Origin: Paraburkholderia silviterrae
GTDB taxonomy: Bacteria > Pseudomonadota > Gammaproteobacteria > Burkholderiales > Burkholderiaceae
Reading direction: 5' to 3'
Length of the DNA stretch: 64,000 bases
Assembly: GCF_004353915.1 (NCBI RefSeq)
Contig: NZ_SMRP01000032.1
Coordinates: 1-64,000, forward strand
The position numbers and the translations under genes were made by a program. The notes below the pieces were generated by a model, which was not told where the DNA came from, searched no databases, and saw nothing but the letters and a program-made list of their open reading frames with translations. Positions 28,851 to 38,022 of the stretch are shown here, piece after piece. Within the stretch, counting starts at the first letter, position 1; each line of letters opens with the position of its first letter.

Positions 28851-29792
28851 ATGGTGAAGCCCCTATACCGCTTTGGTTGCGCCTTTGCGGCGCTCTTGTC
28901 GTTCGCCGTTCAGGCGCAGGAACCCTACACCTGTAACGCGCCGCGTTTCGCAAAGATCGGTTGGGCAGACCTGGAATCGACCACTGCACTTGCAAAGAAC
29001 GTCCTGGCCGGGCTCGGCTACAAACCGACCGACACTACGCTATCGATCCCGCTTGCCTGGGCGGGCCTGAAGCGCAAGGACATCGACATCTATCTCGGCG
29101 ATTGGGTCCCGTCGCAAGACTCGAACGCCAGACCGTACCTGGAGTCGAAGTCGGTCACGCGGCTGCCGACGCCCAATCTCACCGGTGCGAAATTCACGCT
29201 GGCTGTACCGGATTACGCATATGAAGCGGGTCTTCGCAACTTCGATGACATCGCGAAATTCAAAGACAAGCTCGGTGGACGGATCTACGGAATCGAGCCG
29301 GGAGACGACGCCAACGTGTCCATTCAAAGAATGATTCAGGCAAACGAACATCACCTGGGCGACTTCAAGCTGGTGGAGTCGAGTGAAGCAGGCATGCTGG
29401 TTACGCTTGACCGTGCTGTCGCCCGCAAGGAGTGGATCGTATTCCTTGGCTGGGAGCCGCATCCGATGAATCTGAACTACAAGATCCAATATCTCTCTGG
29501 CGGCGACCATCAATTTGGTCCGAACTACGGTGCAGCCGAGGTCTATACAGTCGTTGCAAACGGCTATCAGGAGCGTTGCCCAAATGTCGCGAAACTGCTT
29601 GCAAACCTCAAGTTCACGCCTGTGATCGAGGACACGGTCATGGCGCGGATCGTAAAAAAAGAGGATCCAATGATTGTCGCGAAAGACTGGCTTAAAGATC
29701 ATCCGGAAGCGTTGACGCAGTGGCTTGCGGGCGTCACCACGTTTGACGGAAAGCCCGGTCTGCCTGCTGTACAGACATATTTGGGACACTAG
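28851..29792 (+). CDS. Choline/glycine-betaine substrate-binding protein (ChoX/ProX type)
   Basis: 313 residues with a signal peptide (RFGCAFAALLSFAVQAQ). The quaternary-amine binding box is recognisable: Trp/Asp in KIGWADLEST, Trp in YLGDWVPSQ, Tyr in VPDYAYEAG and Trp in FLGWEPHPMN, the arrangement seen in ChoX. GGAG lies 8 nt before the ATG. No permease or ATPase gene accompanies it, so it must serve a transporter encoded elsewhere or be an orphan. An amidase follows after 108 bp on the same strand. Confidence 0.87.
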   Translation: MVKPLYRFGCAFAALLSFAVQAQEPYTCNAPRFAKIGWADLESTTALAKNVLAGLGYKPTDTTLSIPLAWAGLKRKDIDIYLGDWVPSQDSNARPYLESKSVTRLPTPNLTGAKFTLAVPDYAYEAGLRNFDDIAKFKDKLGGRIYGIEPGDDANVSIQRMIQANEHHLGDFKLVESSEAGMLVTLDRAVARKEWIVFLGWEPHPMNLNYKIQYLSGGDHQFGPNYGAAEVYTVVANGYQERCPNVAKLLANLKFTPVIEDTVMARIVKKEDPMIVAKDWLKDHPEALTQWLAGVTTFDGKPGLPAVQTYLGH

Positions 29793-29900
29793 GCTGAAGC
29801 TATATCGACAATGATCTCGACGCGACGCTGACATGACCGTCTTGCGTAAATTATTTTGTTATCCTGACTGTAATTTGAAAATAATGGAGCTGAGAACGTA

Positions 29901-31274
29901 ATGAACGTAGACGAATACCTTCGGGAAGATGGCGTTGGGCTCGCCACACTGATTGCCAACGGAGAGGTTAGTGCATCTGAAGTAACACGGGCGGCGATCG
30001 AGCAGATCGAGAAGGAAAATTCGTCGATCAATGCCGTTACGATGAAGAACTATGACGCAGATCTGTCCGCCGCGAAATTCGGCGCGAGTCCGCTATACGG
30101 CGTTCCGTTTCTTCTGAAAGACGTCAACTTGTACTCGTTTGACATGCCGACTACATTCGGCTCCACGTATTTTCGTCAAGCTTCGCCACGCGCCGACAGT
30201 GAAATGGTCAGCAGATGGAGAACGGCTGGACTGACAATCATCGGGAAGACGAATACGCCGGAATTCGCGGCAGACTTCGTTACCGAGCCCAAGGCTTATG
30301 GTGTTACTCGCAACCCCGCCGATCATGGTGTAACAGTGGGGGGAAGCAGCGGTGGCGCTGCGGCCGCGGTAGCATCTGGAATGGTACCCATTGCGCACGC
30401 AACCGATCTCGGCGGCTCAATCCGGATACCGGCTTCCTGCTGTGGCGTATTTGGGTTCAAGCCAACGGCAGGCCTGAATCCTGTCGGGCCCTACTTTTCA
30501 GAGATCGCCAGCGGACTGAATTCCGACCATGTTGTGACGAGAAGCGTCAGAGATAGCGCGGCATCACTGGATATCACCGCTGAAGGTAAGGATCGTGGTG
30601 ACTATCTGTCAGCACTGGCTCGGCCGCCCGGAAAACTCCGCGTTGGAGTGAGCACTGTTTCACCTTCTGGGCATCAGGCAGGAAAGAATCAGGTTGAAGC
30701 CGTCCGGCAAGTTGCTCTGGCACTTGAAGATGCCGGGCATACAATCGTCGAGTATCGATATCCGAGCGTCATGTCGTCGGGGGATTGGTTTGATCTTCTC
30801 TGGATATACGACATCGTCAAGCTCGTGGAAGATCACGCGCGCGAAATTGGCAGGCTTCCGCTGGACGACGATCTCGAGCCATTGACGTGGCACCTTCTGA
30901 AAAAAGCGCGTCAGGCAGGCACCAAAGAGCGCAGTAAGATGCTGGTCGGCCGCCAGGCATATATCGATCACCATCTTTCATCATTTGGCGATCTCGACGT
31001 CCTGCTTACGCCGACGCTGTCGGCCGATCCGGCGCCAGTTGGGGCATTGTCATTTAATAGTTTCCTGGACGTAGAAAGCTGGAACGAAGCAGGTTATCGA
31101 TTCGCACCGTTTTCAACACCAGCCAACATATGCGGGCAGCCGGCAGCATCATGCCCGACCTTTAGAACGACAGAAGGCCTGCCAGTTGGCGTACAAATCG
31201 TGGGAAAGCCAGGACAGGATACGCTGTTGCTCCAATTGGCGGCGCAAATTGAGCAAATTGTTGGCTGGAAGTAG
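29901..31274 (+). CDS. Amidase-signature family hydrolase
   Basis: 457 residues. The complete Ser-cisSer-Lys triad is visible: Lys73 (FLLKD), Ser149 (GGSSGG) and nucleophile Ser173 (DLGGSIRIPAS). Length is normal for the family (amidases, allophanate hydrolase, GatA-like). The C-terminal region (FAPFSTPANICGQPAASCP) fits a stand-alone amidase rather than GatA. Codon use is less GC-biased than in core neighbours. The substrate is unknown; next to the choline-binding protein, an amide of a quaternary amine is a guess only. Confidence 0.87.
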   Translation: MNVDEYLREDGVGLATLIANGEVSASEVTRAAIEQIEKENSSINAVTMKNYDADLSAAKFGASPLYGVPFLLKDVNLYSFDMPTTFGSTYFRQASPRADSEMVSRWRTAGLTIIGKTNTPEFAADFVTEPKAYGVTRNPADHGVTVGGSSGGAAAAVASGMVPIAHATDLGGSIRIPASCCGVFGFKPTAGLNPVGPYFSEIASGLNSDHVVTRSVRDSAASLDITAEGKDRGDYLSALARPPGKLRVGVSTVSPSGHQAGKNQVEAVRQVALALEDAGHTIVEYRYPSVMSSGDWFDLLWIYDIVKLVEDHAREIGRLPLDDDLEPLTWHLLKKARQAGTKERSKMLVGRQAYIDHHLSSFGDLDVLLTPTLSADPAPVGALSFNSFLDVESWNEAGYRFAPFSTPANICGQPAASCPTFRTTEGLPVGVQIVGKPGQDTLLLQLAAQIEQIVGWK

Positions 31275-31286
31275 TTGAACCTTAGA

Positions 31287-31323
31287 CACCCGGAAAGCGT
31301 GGCACAGCGTGCCTATCCGGGTG
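31287..31323 (+). terminator. Hairpin after the amidase gene
   Basis: Nested inverted repeats CACCCGGA / TCCGGGTG with an inner GGCAC-AGC-GTGCC stem begin 13 nt after the stop codon. There is no T-run, so termination is likely but not certain. Confidence 0.45.
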
Positions 31324-32017
31324 AATCGGCAATGTGGGAATTGCGCGGACCTGGCATATTGACGCATATATCCGGCAAACCCTGCCGAGGTACGAATGTC
31401 AGGAAAGCGGCTTGTAGCCGCCTAACCAAAGCCGATGCCCGAATGTCGGCAAAGGCCGAATTATGTGCGTAGCGCGTCCGTCAGGTTGCAGAGTAATGCA
31501 GTCGTTCCAACGCGAGAATTCTTAGGCCTAACGGCGGGGTAAGGCCGGCTTTTACCGACCATACCCGTCGTCGTCCCCACTCCTGCACAGCTATCCTACG
31601 GAACAAGACGCAGCGAGCAACCGTCAACACGGTTTCACTATCGCCACCACCCCTGGTCGAAACCCATGCTCGCTCAAAATTCTGCCTCCAGGAGGCGAAG
31701 ATAGCGGGACGTTACAGGTTCGTAATTCGACGCGGACAGCCAGGCGCGCCCACCCGAAGCATTTGCGGCAGCATACGCCCACGTCGCAACGCGATTCGCC
31801 GTGATCCTGTCATTTGCCAAGCTGCGTACGCGGATTCTCTCACGTCATCGGCGTGCAATAGCGATTGCGCAACTGCGGGCGACTGCGACCGGACCCAAAG
31901 ACGATCGTGGCCGGACAACCGCGCCATCTTCCGCTTACCGAGCCACACGTCCAGCTTCTGCACGCAAGCGCACAACAAAACGTTCGATCCAAACCCCGCA
32001 AGCCAACCTCACCGGAT
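31324..32017. other. Gene-free region of about 0.7 kb
   Basis: Only short frames without ribosome sites. Contains small repeats of the ATGTCGGCAAAGGCCGA kind near 31441. It separates the accessory stretch from the core-like aceA region. Confidence 0.4.
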
Positions 32018-32050
32018 AAAAAAAACGCCAACCTCTCCAGGTTGGCGTTT
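32018..32050 (-). terminator. Strong rho-independent terminator of aceA
   Basis: A 12-bp perfect stem (AAACGCCAACCT / AGGTTGGCGTTT) with loop CTCC; on the minus strand it runs into a T-tract. It lies about 20 nt after the aceA stop codon. Confidence 0.88.
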
Positions 32051-32070
32051 CACCAGCGGCACTACCGCTA

Positions 32071-33651
32071 TCAGAACTGATTCATCGTATTGTCTTTACC
32101 CGCCGCCTTCAGGGCTGCGTCGCCGCTGAAATACTCCTTGTGATCGTCGCCGATGTCCGAGCCGGACATGTTCTGGTGCTTGACGCAGGCGATGCCCTGG
32201 CGGATTTCCTTGCGCTGCACGCCAGCCACATAACCCAGCATGCCCTGGTCGCCGAAGTATTCCTTGGCGAGGTTGTCGGTCGACAGTGCGGCGGTGTGAT
32301 AGGTCGGCAGCGTAATCAGGTGATGGAAGATGCCTGCTTCGCGCGCCGCGTCGGCCTGGAAGGTGCGGATCTTCTCGTCGGCGGCGATCGCCAGTTCGGT
32401 CTGATCGTATTCCGCGCTCATCAGTTGGGCGCGGTCGTATGCCGACACATCCTTGCCCGCGGCCTTCATCGCGTCATACGCCTGCTGGCGGAAGTTCAGG
32501 GTCCAGTTGAACGACGGGCTGTTGTTGTACACCAGCTTGGCGTTCGGGATGACCTTGCGGATCTCGCTGACCATGCCGCCGATCTGGCCGATATGCGGTT
32601 TTTCGGTTTCGATCCACAGCAGGTCGGCGCCGTTTTGCAGCGAGGTGATGCAATCCAGCACGCAGCGCGCTTCGCCCGAGCCGGCGCGGAACTGGAACAG
32701 GTTGCTCGGCAGGCGCTTGGGACGCAGCAGCTTGCCGTCGCGCTTGATGACGACGTCACCGTTGCCCAGTGCGTCGGCCGAAATTTCGTCGCAATCGAGG
32801 AAGGCATTGTATTGGTCGCCCAGGTCGCCCGGTGCGTGGGTCACGGCGATCTGCTTGGTGAGGCCGGCGCCCAGCGAGTCGGTACGGGCCACGATGATGC
32901 CGTCGTCCACGCCCAGTTCCAGGAAGGCGTAGCGGATGGCGCGGATCTTGGCGAGGAAGTCCTCGTGCGGCACGGTGACTTTGCCATCCTGGTGGCCGCA
33001 CTGCTTCTCGTCGGACACCTGGTTTTCGATCTGAATGCAGCATGCGCCAGCTTCAATGAACTGCTTGGCCAGCAGGTAGGTCGCTTCGGCGTTGCCGAAA
33101 CCCGCGTCGATGTCGGCGATGATCGGCACGACGTGCGTGACGTGGTTGTCGATTTTTTCCTGGATGGCGGCCTTGGCCGGGCCAACGGCCGCGTCCAGCT
33201 GGCGGAACAGGCCGCCCAGCTCACGGGCGTCGGCCTGGCGCAGGAAGGTGTACAGCTCGCGGATCAGCGCGCTAACCGAGGTCTTTTCGTGCATCGACTG
33301 GTCCGGCAGCGGGCCGAACTCGGAGCGCAGCGCGGCCACCATCCAGCCGGAGAGGTACAGGTAGCGGCGCTCGGTGCTGTTGAAGTGCTTCTTAATGGAG
33401 ATCATCTTCTGCTGACCGATAAAGCCGTGCCAGCAGCCCAGCGACTGGGTGTACTTCGACGGGTCGGCGTCGTAGGCGGCCATGTCGGCGCGCATGATCC
33501 CGGCGGTGTACCTGGCGATGTCCAGGCCCGTCTTGAACTTGTTCTGGGCACGCATGCGGGCGGCATACTCGGGATTGATCGCGTTCCATGCGCTGCCGTG
33601 GTTCTCTTTCAAAGCGGCAACTGCCTTGATGTCGTCTTGATACTGGGCCAT
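32071..33651 (-). CDS. aceA: Isocitrate lyase (large bacterial form)
   Basis: Cleaves isocitrate to succinate and glyoxylate, the first step of the glyoxylate shunt, needed on acetate and fatty acids. 526 residues, the longer Pseudomonas/Burkholderia type. The catalytic loop reads KQCGH at 216-220 (the first position pair is more often KK), with Cys218 as the general acid/base residue; Mg-binding acidic residues lie in DIDAGFGNAEA (181-191). A GGAG site precedes the ATG. It is monocistronic, with its own terminator and a prominent dyad in the promoter region. Confidence 0.97.
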   Translation of the reverse strand: MAQYQDDIKAVAALKENHGSAWNAINPEYAARMRAQNKFKTGLDIARYTAGIMRADMAAYDADPSKYTQSLGCWHGFIGQQKMISIKKHFNSTERRYLYLSGWMVAALRSEFGPLPDQSMHEKTSVSALIRELYTFLRQADARELGGLFRQLDAAVGPAKAAIQEKIDNHVTHVVPIIADIDAGFGNAEATYLLAKQFIEAGACCIQIENQVSDEKQCGHQDGKVTVPHEDFLAKIRAIRYAFLELGVDDGIIVARTDSLGAGLTKQIAVTHAPGDLGDQYNAFLDCDEISADALGNGDVVIKRDGKLLRPKRLPSNLFQFRAGSGEARCVLDCITSLQNGADLLWIETEKPHIGQIGGMVSEIRKVIPNAKLVYNNSPSFNWTLNFRQQAYDAMKAAGKDVSAYDRAQLMSAEYDQTELAIAADEKIRTFQADAAREAGIFHHLITLPTYHTAALSTDNLAKEYFGDQGMLGYVAGVQRKEIRQGIACVKHQNMSGSDIGDDHKEYFSGDAALKAAGKDNTMNQF

Positions 33652-33750
33652 GTGTCTCTCCTAAGAGCAAAGCGCGTTTGATAGATGGTTGAGCGTGCCG
33701 CCACGTTTGTCGAAGCGAACTGCATGACTTAATAGTAGCGCCGTTCGTGC

Positions 33751-33777
33751 TGTGTCTTATATAAGACATAAGACACA
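33751..33777. promoter_or_regulatory. Large dyad in the aceA promoter region
   Basis: TGTGTCTTAT and ATAAGACACA form perfect 10-bp arms around 7 bp, and the overlapping TGTCTTATATAAGACA (33753-33768) is itself a perfect palindrome. It lies about 100 bp before the aceA ATG in an AT-rich stretch. Similar TCTTATATAAGA boxes are known near TCA/glyoxylate genes of related bacteria (recalled, not checked). The rest of 33652-33982 shows no gene. Confidence 0.6.
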
Positions 33778-33982
33778 ATTTATGCTTATTTTTCAATGAG
33801 ATACGCGCGTAATTTTGCGATATAAAACACGCTTTCAAAGGGCGGAAAAATGATGCAGCGGAAGTTCGAAGTGAATTCCGTGATGTGAAACGCGTTTTCG
33901 GTGGCCGGAGGCAGGCCGGGCACGGATGGCTCGAGCGGCGCTGGCTGGCCGGATGAGCAACGCGGTGCACGTGATGACCGCC

Positions 33983-34027
33983 CGAAAAAGAAAACGGCCC
34001 GATCGGCGTAAGCCGATCGGGCCGTTT
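33983..34027 (-). terminator. Strong rho-independent terminator of clcA
   Basis: A 16-bp perfect stem (AAACGGCCCGATCGGC and its complement) with loop GTAA, followed on the minus strand by TTTTCTTTTTC. It ends the MarR-clcA transcript. Confidence 0.88.
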
Positions 34028-34082
34028 CGGTCAGCCTGACCCTCTCATTCGCGCCGGCATGGCCGACGCGAATCTATAAAAC

Positions 34083-35885
34083 TCAACCCGCTTTTCGCAC
34101 GGGCGGAAAGCGCCGCCTGGTATTGCCGATGCCGATGCGGCGGAAGCGCTCCTTCTTGGTCTCTTCCTCGAAGTGCGACAGCGAGACCTTCACGAGGTCA
34201 GCGGTCGAAACGATGCCCACGAGCCGCATCGATTCGCGATCGGACACCACGGCCAGGCGCTCGAGCCCATGCACTGCGAGACGCGCGGCGATCCGGCGGC
34301 AGGTTTCCTCGGGCAGTGCCACGTCCGGCGTGCGCAGCGCGAGCAATTTGCCGAGCGGCTGGTCGAGCGCGTCGCCGGCATCGCCCGCGCGCACCGCTTC
34401 GAGCATCGCGCGGTCCACCATGCCAAGCACGGCGCCATCGCGTACCACCGGCCAGGCGCGGCGCTTCTGCGCGGGACCGAAGTGCTGCGCAAGCGCATCG
34501 CGCACGCTCACGGCGGCGTCGATCGTCTCGACGTTGCGCGTCATGACTTCTTCGACGTAATGGCGCTCGAGTGGATCGACGCCGTACTCGCGATAGATGT
34601 GATAGCCGCGCCGCGCGATCTTCTCGGTCATGATCGAGCGCTTCATGACGACCGTGGCGAAGCCGTGCGCGAACAGCGTGGCCGTGAGCAGCGGCAACAG
34701 TGCGTTGGTGTCGTGCGTGAGGCCGAAGGCGAACACGATGGCCGTGAGCGGTGCGCCGAGCGTGGCGCCGAGCGTCGCCGCCATGCACACGAGCGGCCAG
34801 AGCGCGGGGTCGCTGCCGGGCAGCACATGGCTCAGCACGCAGCCGAGGCCCGCGCCCAGCATGAGCAGCGGCGCGAGCACGCCGCCCGAGGTGCCCGAGC
34901 CGAGCGCCACGACCCAGATCACGGCTTTCACCACGAGGATGGCGATGGCCACCTGCAGGATGATGTGCTGATGGAGCAGGTCGCCGATCACGTCGTAGCC
35001 CACGCCCAGCGCGCGCGGCTCGATGAAGCCGCCGATGCCCACCACGATGCCGCCGATCGCGGGCCACCAGGACCAGTGCAGCGGCAGGTGCGCGAACAGG
35101 TCCTCGACCTTGTAGAGCGCGGCGGAAAGCCCCGAGGCGAGCGCGCCCGAGAGCAGCCCGGCGATCACGCACGAGAACAGCGCGAGCGCATGCGGCGTCG
35201 GGGTCTGCATCGCGAAGAGCGGCTCGGTGCCGAAGAACGCGGCGCGCGCGAAGCCCGCCACGGCGCAGGCGAGCGCGACCGGCAGGAAGCTGCGCGGGCG
35301 CCATTCGAAGAGCAGCAGCTCGACCGCGAGCAGCACGGCGGCAACCGGCGTGCCGAACACGGCCGTCATCCCGGCGGCGGCGCCCGCGACGAGCAGCGTC
35401 TTGCGCTCGGCGGAGGTGAGCCGCACGCACTGCGCGAGGAGCGAGCCGATCGCGCCGCCCGTCATGATGATCGGGCCTTCGGCGCCGAACGGCCCGCCGC
35501 TGCCGATCACGATGCCCGACGAAAGCGGCTTGAGCACTGCGACTTTCGGCGACATCTTGCTCTTGCCGAACAGGATGGCCTCGATGGCTTCGGGAATGCC
35601 GTGGCCGCGGATCTTGTCGGAGCCAAAGCGCGCCATCATCCCGACGATCAGCCCGCCCACCGCCGGCACGGCGATGACCCAGAGCCCGAGTGTGTTCAGC
35701 GCGGGCGAGTGATCGGCGAACGAGAAGCGGCCGTAGAAGAACAGATTCGTGAACCAGTGGATGAGGCTCAGGAGCACGAACGCGGCGAGCGTGGCCAGCG
35801 CGCCAATGAAGGCGGCGAGCGCGCTGATGCCGGGCAGGCGCGCGTTGGCCGAAAAGTCGCGCTTGTGGGAATCGTCGAGATGCAT
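34083..35885 (-). CDS. ClC-family chloride channel/antiporter with C-terminal CBS pair
   Basis: 600 residues. ClC signatures: GHGIP at 94-98, GSGGPFGAEGPI with gating Glu136, and GSGTSGGVLAPLL in the second half. The usual first-motif Ser is His and the last motif lacks the Phe of GGxFxP, variants seen in bacterial CBS-ClC proteins. About 10-11 hydrophobic helices are followed by two CBS domains (about 450-560). It starts 5 nt after the marR stop, so the two are co-transcribed. Whether it is a channel or an H+/Cl- exchanger cannot be told. Confidence 0.92.
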   Translation of the reverse strand: MHLDDSHKRDFSANARLPGISALAAFIGALATLAAFVLLSLIHWFTNLFFYGRFSFADHSPALNTLGLWVIAVPAVGGLIVGMMARFGSDKIRGHGIPEAIEAILFGKSKMSPKVAVLKPLSSGIVIGSGGPFGAEGPIIMTGGAIGSLLAQCVRLTSAERKTLLVAGAAAGMTAVFGTPVAAVLLAVELLLFEWRPRSFLPVALACAVAGFARAAFFGTEPLFAMQTPTPHALALFSCVIAGLLSGALASGLSAALYKVEDLFAHLPLHWSWWPAIGGIVVGIGGFIEPRALGVGYDVIGDLLHQHIILQVAIAILVVKAVIWVVALGSGTSGGVLAPLLMLGAGLGCVLSHVLPGSDPALWPLVCMAATLGATLGAPLTAIVFAFGLTHDTNALLPLLTATLFAHGFATVVMKRSIMTEKIARRGYHIYREYGVDPLERHYVEEVMTRNVETIDAAVSVRDALAQHFGPAQKRRAWPVVRDGAVLGMVDRAMLEAVRAGDAGDALDQPLGKLLALRTPDVALPEETCRRIAARLAVHGLERLAVVSDRESMRLVGIVSTADLVKVSLSHFEEETKKERFRRIGIGNTRRRFPPVRKAG

Positions 35886-35890
35886 GGTCG

Positions 35891-36304
35891 TCAAAGATCG
35901 ATTTGCGGAACGGTGAAGGTGCCGTCGAGCGATTGCAGCTCTGCGCGATGGAGTTCGGCGAGACGCGCAAGCAGCCTTTCACCGGCATCGAGCAGATGCA
36001 CTTCCACCTGGCGGCGATCGCGCTCGCTCACGCGCCGCTCGACCAGCTCGAGTGCCTCGCAGCGCGAGACGAGCGCCACCACGCCGTGATGCTGCGCCTG
36101 CAGCCGCTCGGCAATCTCGCCGATGGTCGCCCACGTGCGGCCAGGATAGCCCTTCACGTGCAGCAGCAGCAGATATTGCAGCGGCGTGATGCCTTCGCCC
36201 TGGGCGGCCTGTTCCGAGAAACGCTCGAAACGGCGCATCTGATAGCGGAACTCGGACAACTGCTCGAAATCGGTCTTGGTCAGACCGCGCGAATGGTTCT
36301 TCAT
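35891..36304 (-). CDS. MarR-family regulator
   Basis: 137 residues from the ATG at 36304, chosen because the longer frame (to 36346) runs across the palindromic operator. MarR wHTH: TPLQYLLLLHVKGYPGRTWATIGEIAERLQAQHHGVVALVSRCEALELVERR, with the wing RVSERDRRQVEVHL. It heads the marR-clcA unit. A perfect 17-bp palindrome just upstream recurs before the HPP-CBS gene, so both units are probable targets. The ligand is unknown. Confidence 0.88.
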   Translation of the reverse strand: MKNHSRGLTKTDFEQLSEFRYQMRRFERFSEQAAQGEGITPLQYLLLLHVKGYPGRTWATIGEIAERLQAQHHGVVALVSRCEALELVERRVSERDRRQVEVHLLDAGERLLARLAELHRAELQSLDGTFTVPQIDL

Positions 36305-36339
36305 TGGGAATTCAAATGGGTGCGATTCAAAATGCGAAT

Positions 36340-36356
36340 ATATCACGACGTGATAT
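36340..36356. promoter_or_regulatory. MarR-type operator 1
   Basis: ATATCACG-A-CGTGATAT, a perfect 17-bp palindrome, 36 bp before the marR ATG; the typical location for autorepression. A 14/17 match lies at 37652-37668. Confidence 0.7.
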
Positions 36357-36419
36357 TTATCGGCGAGCGCATCCCGAGGCCTGACGCAACGCGCAACCGC
36401 GTCACGGGTTGCGTGAGGC

Positions 36420-37577
36420 TCAGGCGCTCTGACGCTGCAGCGGCTGGGCCTGCCGGTACAGACCCGAGATCAGATCCGCCTGCGTGACGATGCCCACGAG
36501 GCGCCGCTCGCCGTCCACCACGGGCACGTGGTGGTGGCCGCGGCCCGCGAAGATGCCAAGCAGTTCGACGATCGGCGTCTCGCCGGAAATGGTGCGAACG
36601 TGCGTGCTCATGATTGTGCTCACGTGCACGCCATCGGCGGGATGCGCGGCGACGCCGCTTCGGAGCGAGTGCAGCAGGGCGCGCAGCGGGTGGCGGCCGA
36701 GGCCTTCTTCCGCAAGGTCCGCGCGCGTGACGATGCCTTTCACGTGGCCTTGGGCATCCACGACCGGCAGCGCCTTGATGTCGTGCCGCTTGAGCAGCGT
36801 GCGCGCAGCGCCCACCGTCGTCGCCGGCGTGATGCTGACCACGTCGCGCGTCATGACAGCGCCGCAGTTGAGCTCGCCGAAGCTGCGCGCGTAGGAGCGG
36901 ATCTCCGTTTCGCGCAGCAGCGCCTCGAGGTCGTCGGTGTCGATGTCGAGCAGTTCGTCGCGCTCGCGCAGCACGGCTTCGAGATCGGCGCGCGAGAAGC
37001 CGCCCGCTGCGGCCGCGGGCTGCGTGGCCTTGGGCTGCCGCGCCGCGTGCGGATAGCGGTGGCCGGTGGCCGTGTGATAGACGAGCGCGGAGACGAGCAG
37101 CGTGAAGGATTGCAGCGCGACCGGCTCGAACACGAACTCGTAGCCGAGCGCATGCACGGCGGGGCCGCCGAGCACGGCGGTGAGGGCGACGGCGCCCGAA
37201 GGCGGGTGCACGCAGCGCAGCGTGAACATCGCGCAGACTGCCACGCCGATGGCGACGGCAGCCGCCTCCACCGGATCATGAATGAACATCGCACAGGTCA
37301 CGCCCACGGCGGCCGAAACGAGATTGCCCCCGATGATCGACCACGGCTGCGCGAGCGGGCTCGCGGGCACGCCGAACAGCAGCACGGCCGAGGCGCCCAT
37401 CGGTGCGATCAGGAAGGGGATGGTCGAGGCGTTGCCGAGCAGGGAGTGCGAAACGGCGCCGGTGACCGCAATGCCGACCAGAGCGCCCAGGCCGGAGCGC
37501 AGGCGCTCACGCCAGCGGAGGGTAACGGGGGACGGGGCGAAACGCGTGAGCCAGCGAAGAATTCTGAAGCGTGACAC
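36420..37577 (-). CDS. HPP-family membrane protein with CBS pair
   Basis: 385 residues from a GTG start. The N-terminal part (to about 175) has several hydrophobic helices and the defining RCVHPPSGAVAL motif (HPP at 124-126). A linker is followed by two CBS domains (about 240-290 and 318-370, CGAVMTRDV and VSTIMSTHV starts). HPP proteins have been linked to nitrite transport in some lineages; the role here is unproven. Both this protein and the neighbouring ClC protein end in CBS pairs and share a palindromic operator, suggesting joint control of ion transport. Confidence 0.88.
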   Translation of the reverse strand: MSRFRILRWLTRFAPSPVTLRWRERLRSGLGALVGIAVTGAVSHSLLGNASTIPFLIAPMGASAVLLFGVPASPLAQPWSIIGGNLVSAAVGVTCAMFIHDPVEAAAVAIGVAVCAMFTLRCVHPPSGAVALTAVLGGPAVHALGYEFVFEPVALQSFTLLVSALVYHTATGHRYPHAARQPKATQPAAAAGGFSRADLEAVLRERDELLDIDTDDLEALLRETEIRSYARSFGELNCGAVMTRDVVSITPATTVGAARTLLKRHDIKALPVVDAQGHVKGIVTRADLAEEGLGRHPLRALLHSLRSGVAAHPADGVHVSTIMSTHVRTISGETPIVELLGIFAGRGHHHVPVVDGERRLVGIVTQADLISGLYRQAQPLQRQSA

Positions 37578-37612
37578 GGCTGAAATGGCGATAAAAAGAG
37601 GTGCGAATTGCG

Positions 37613-37639
37613 TCCCCGCCGGGGCGCCGGGGATTTTTT
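37613..37639 (+). terminator. Hairpin with T-run upstream of the HPP gene, rightward orientation
   Basis: TCCCCG / CGGGGA stem (9-nt loop) followed by six T residues on the plus strand. No plus-strand gene precedes it, so it may end an antisense or spurious transcript; on the minus strand it would form a 5' leader hairpin. Confidence 0.45.
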
Positions 37640-37651
37640 AAGATGGCGATT

Positions 37652-37668
37652 GTATCGCAACGTGATAT
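37652..37668. promoter_or_regulatory. MarR-type operator 2
   Basis: GTATCGCA-A-CGTGATAT matches the marR operator at 14 of 17 positions and overlaps another dyad, TCGCAAC-N9-GTTGCGA (37655-37677). It is 75 bp before the HPP-CBS start. The remainder of the 445-bp gap to the mlaC-like gene holds no gene. Confidence 0.55.
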
Positions 37669-38022
37669 ATGTTGCGACGCATTGTCGCTGATACTTGTCA
37701 TTTGGGGTTGGATCTTCGCAGGCCGGTCCGTAGAGCCGGATAGTGCCTCGCGCAAAGCGTGCGTGCCGGCGCCCGGATCGCCCGGATGTAACAAAACCGC
37801 TGCACATGTAACGCAGCGCGCCCGTGGCGCCGCGCGGCGCTGCGTTGGGTTACGCTGGCAAGCGCCTCACGCGCCTGCCTCACACCACAGTCTTGTTCCC
37901 GGCCTCCTCACGTGGCGCGCGCCAACGCATTAGACTGAGTGTCGGCCGGCGTGGCGCGCAGGCTGGCGCACGCCTCGCGCGGCCGCACCGCATCCCAACG
38001 ATCGACACGGACGAGAAATCGC

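Noticed and set aside
31712..31978. 88-codon minus-strand frame between the amidase and aceA
   Set aside because: Cys/Arg-rich translation without start signal or family; probably non-coding.
32140..33681. 513-codon frame opposite isocitrate lyase
   Set aside because: Antisense shadow of aceA; composition is not protein-like and there is no start signal.
34173..36089. 638-codon frame opposite the ClC gene
   Set aside because: Antisense shadow; extremely Arg/His-rich, low-complexity translation.
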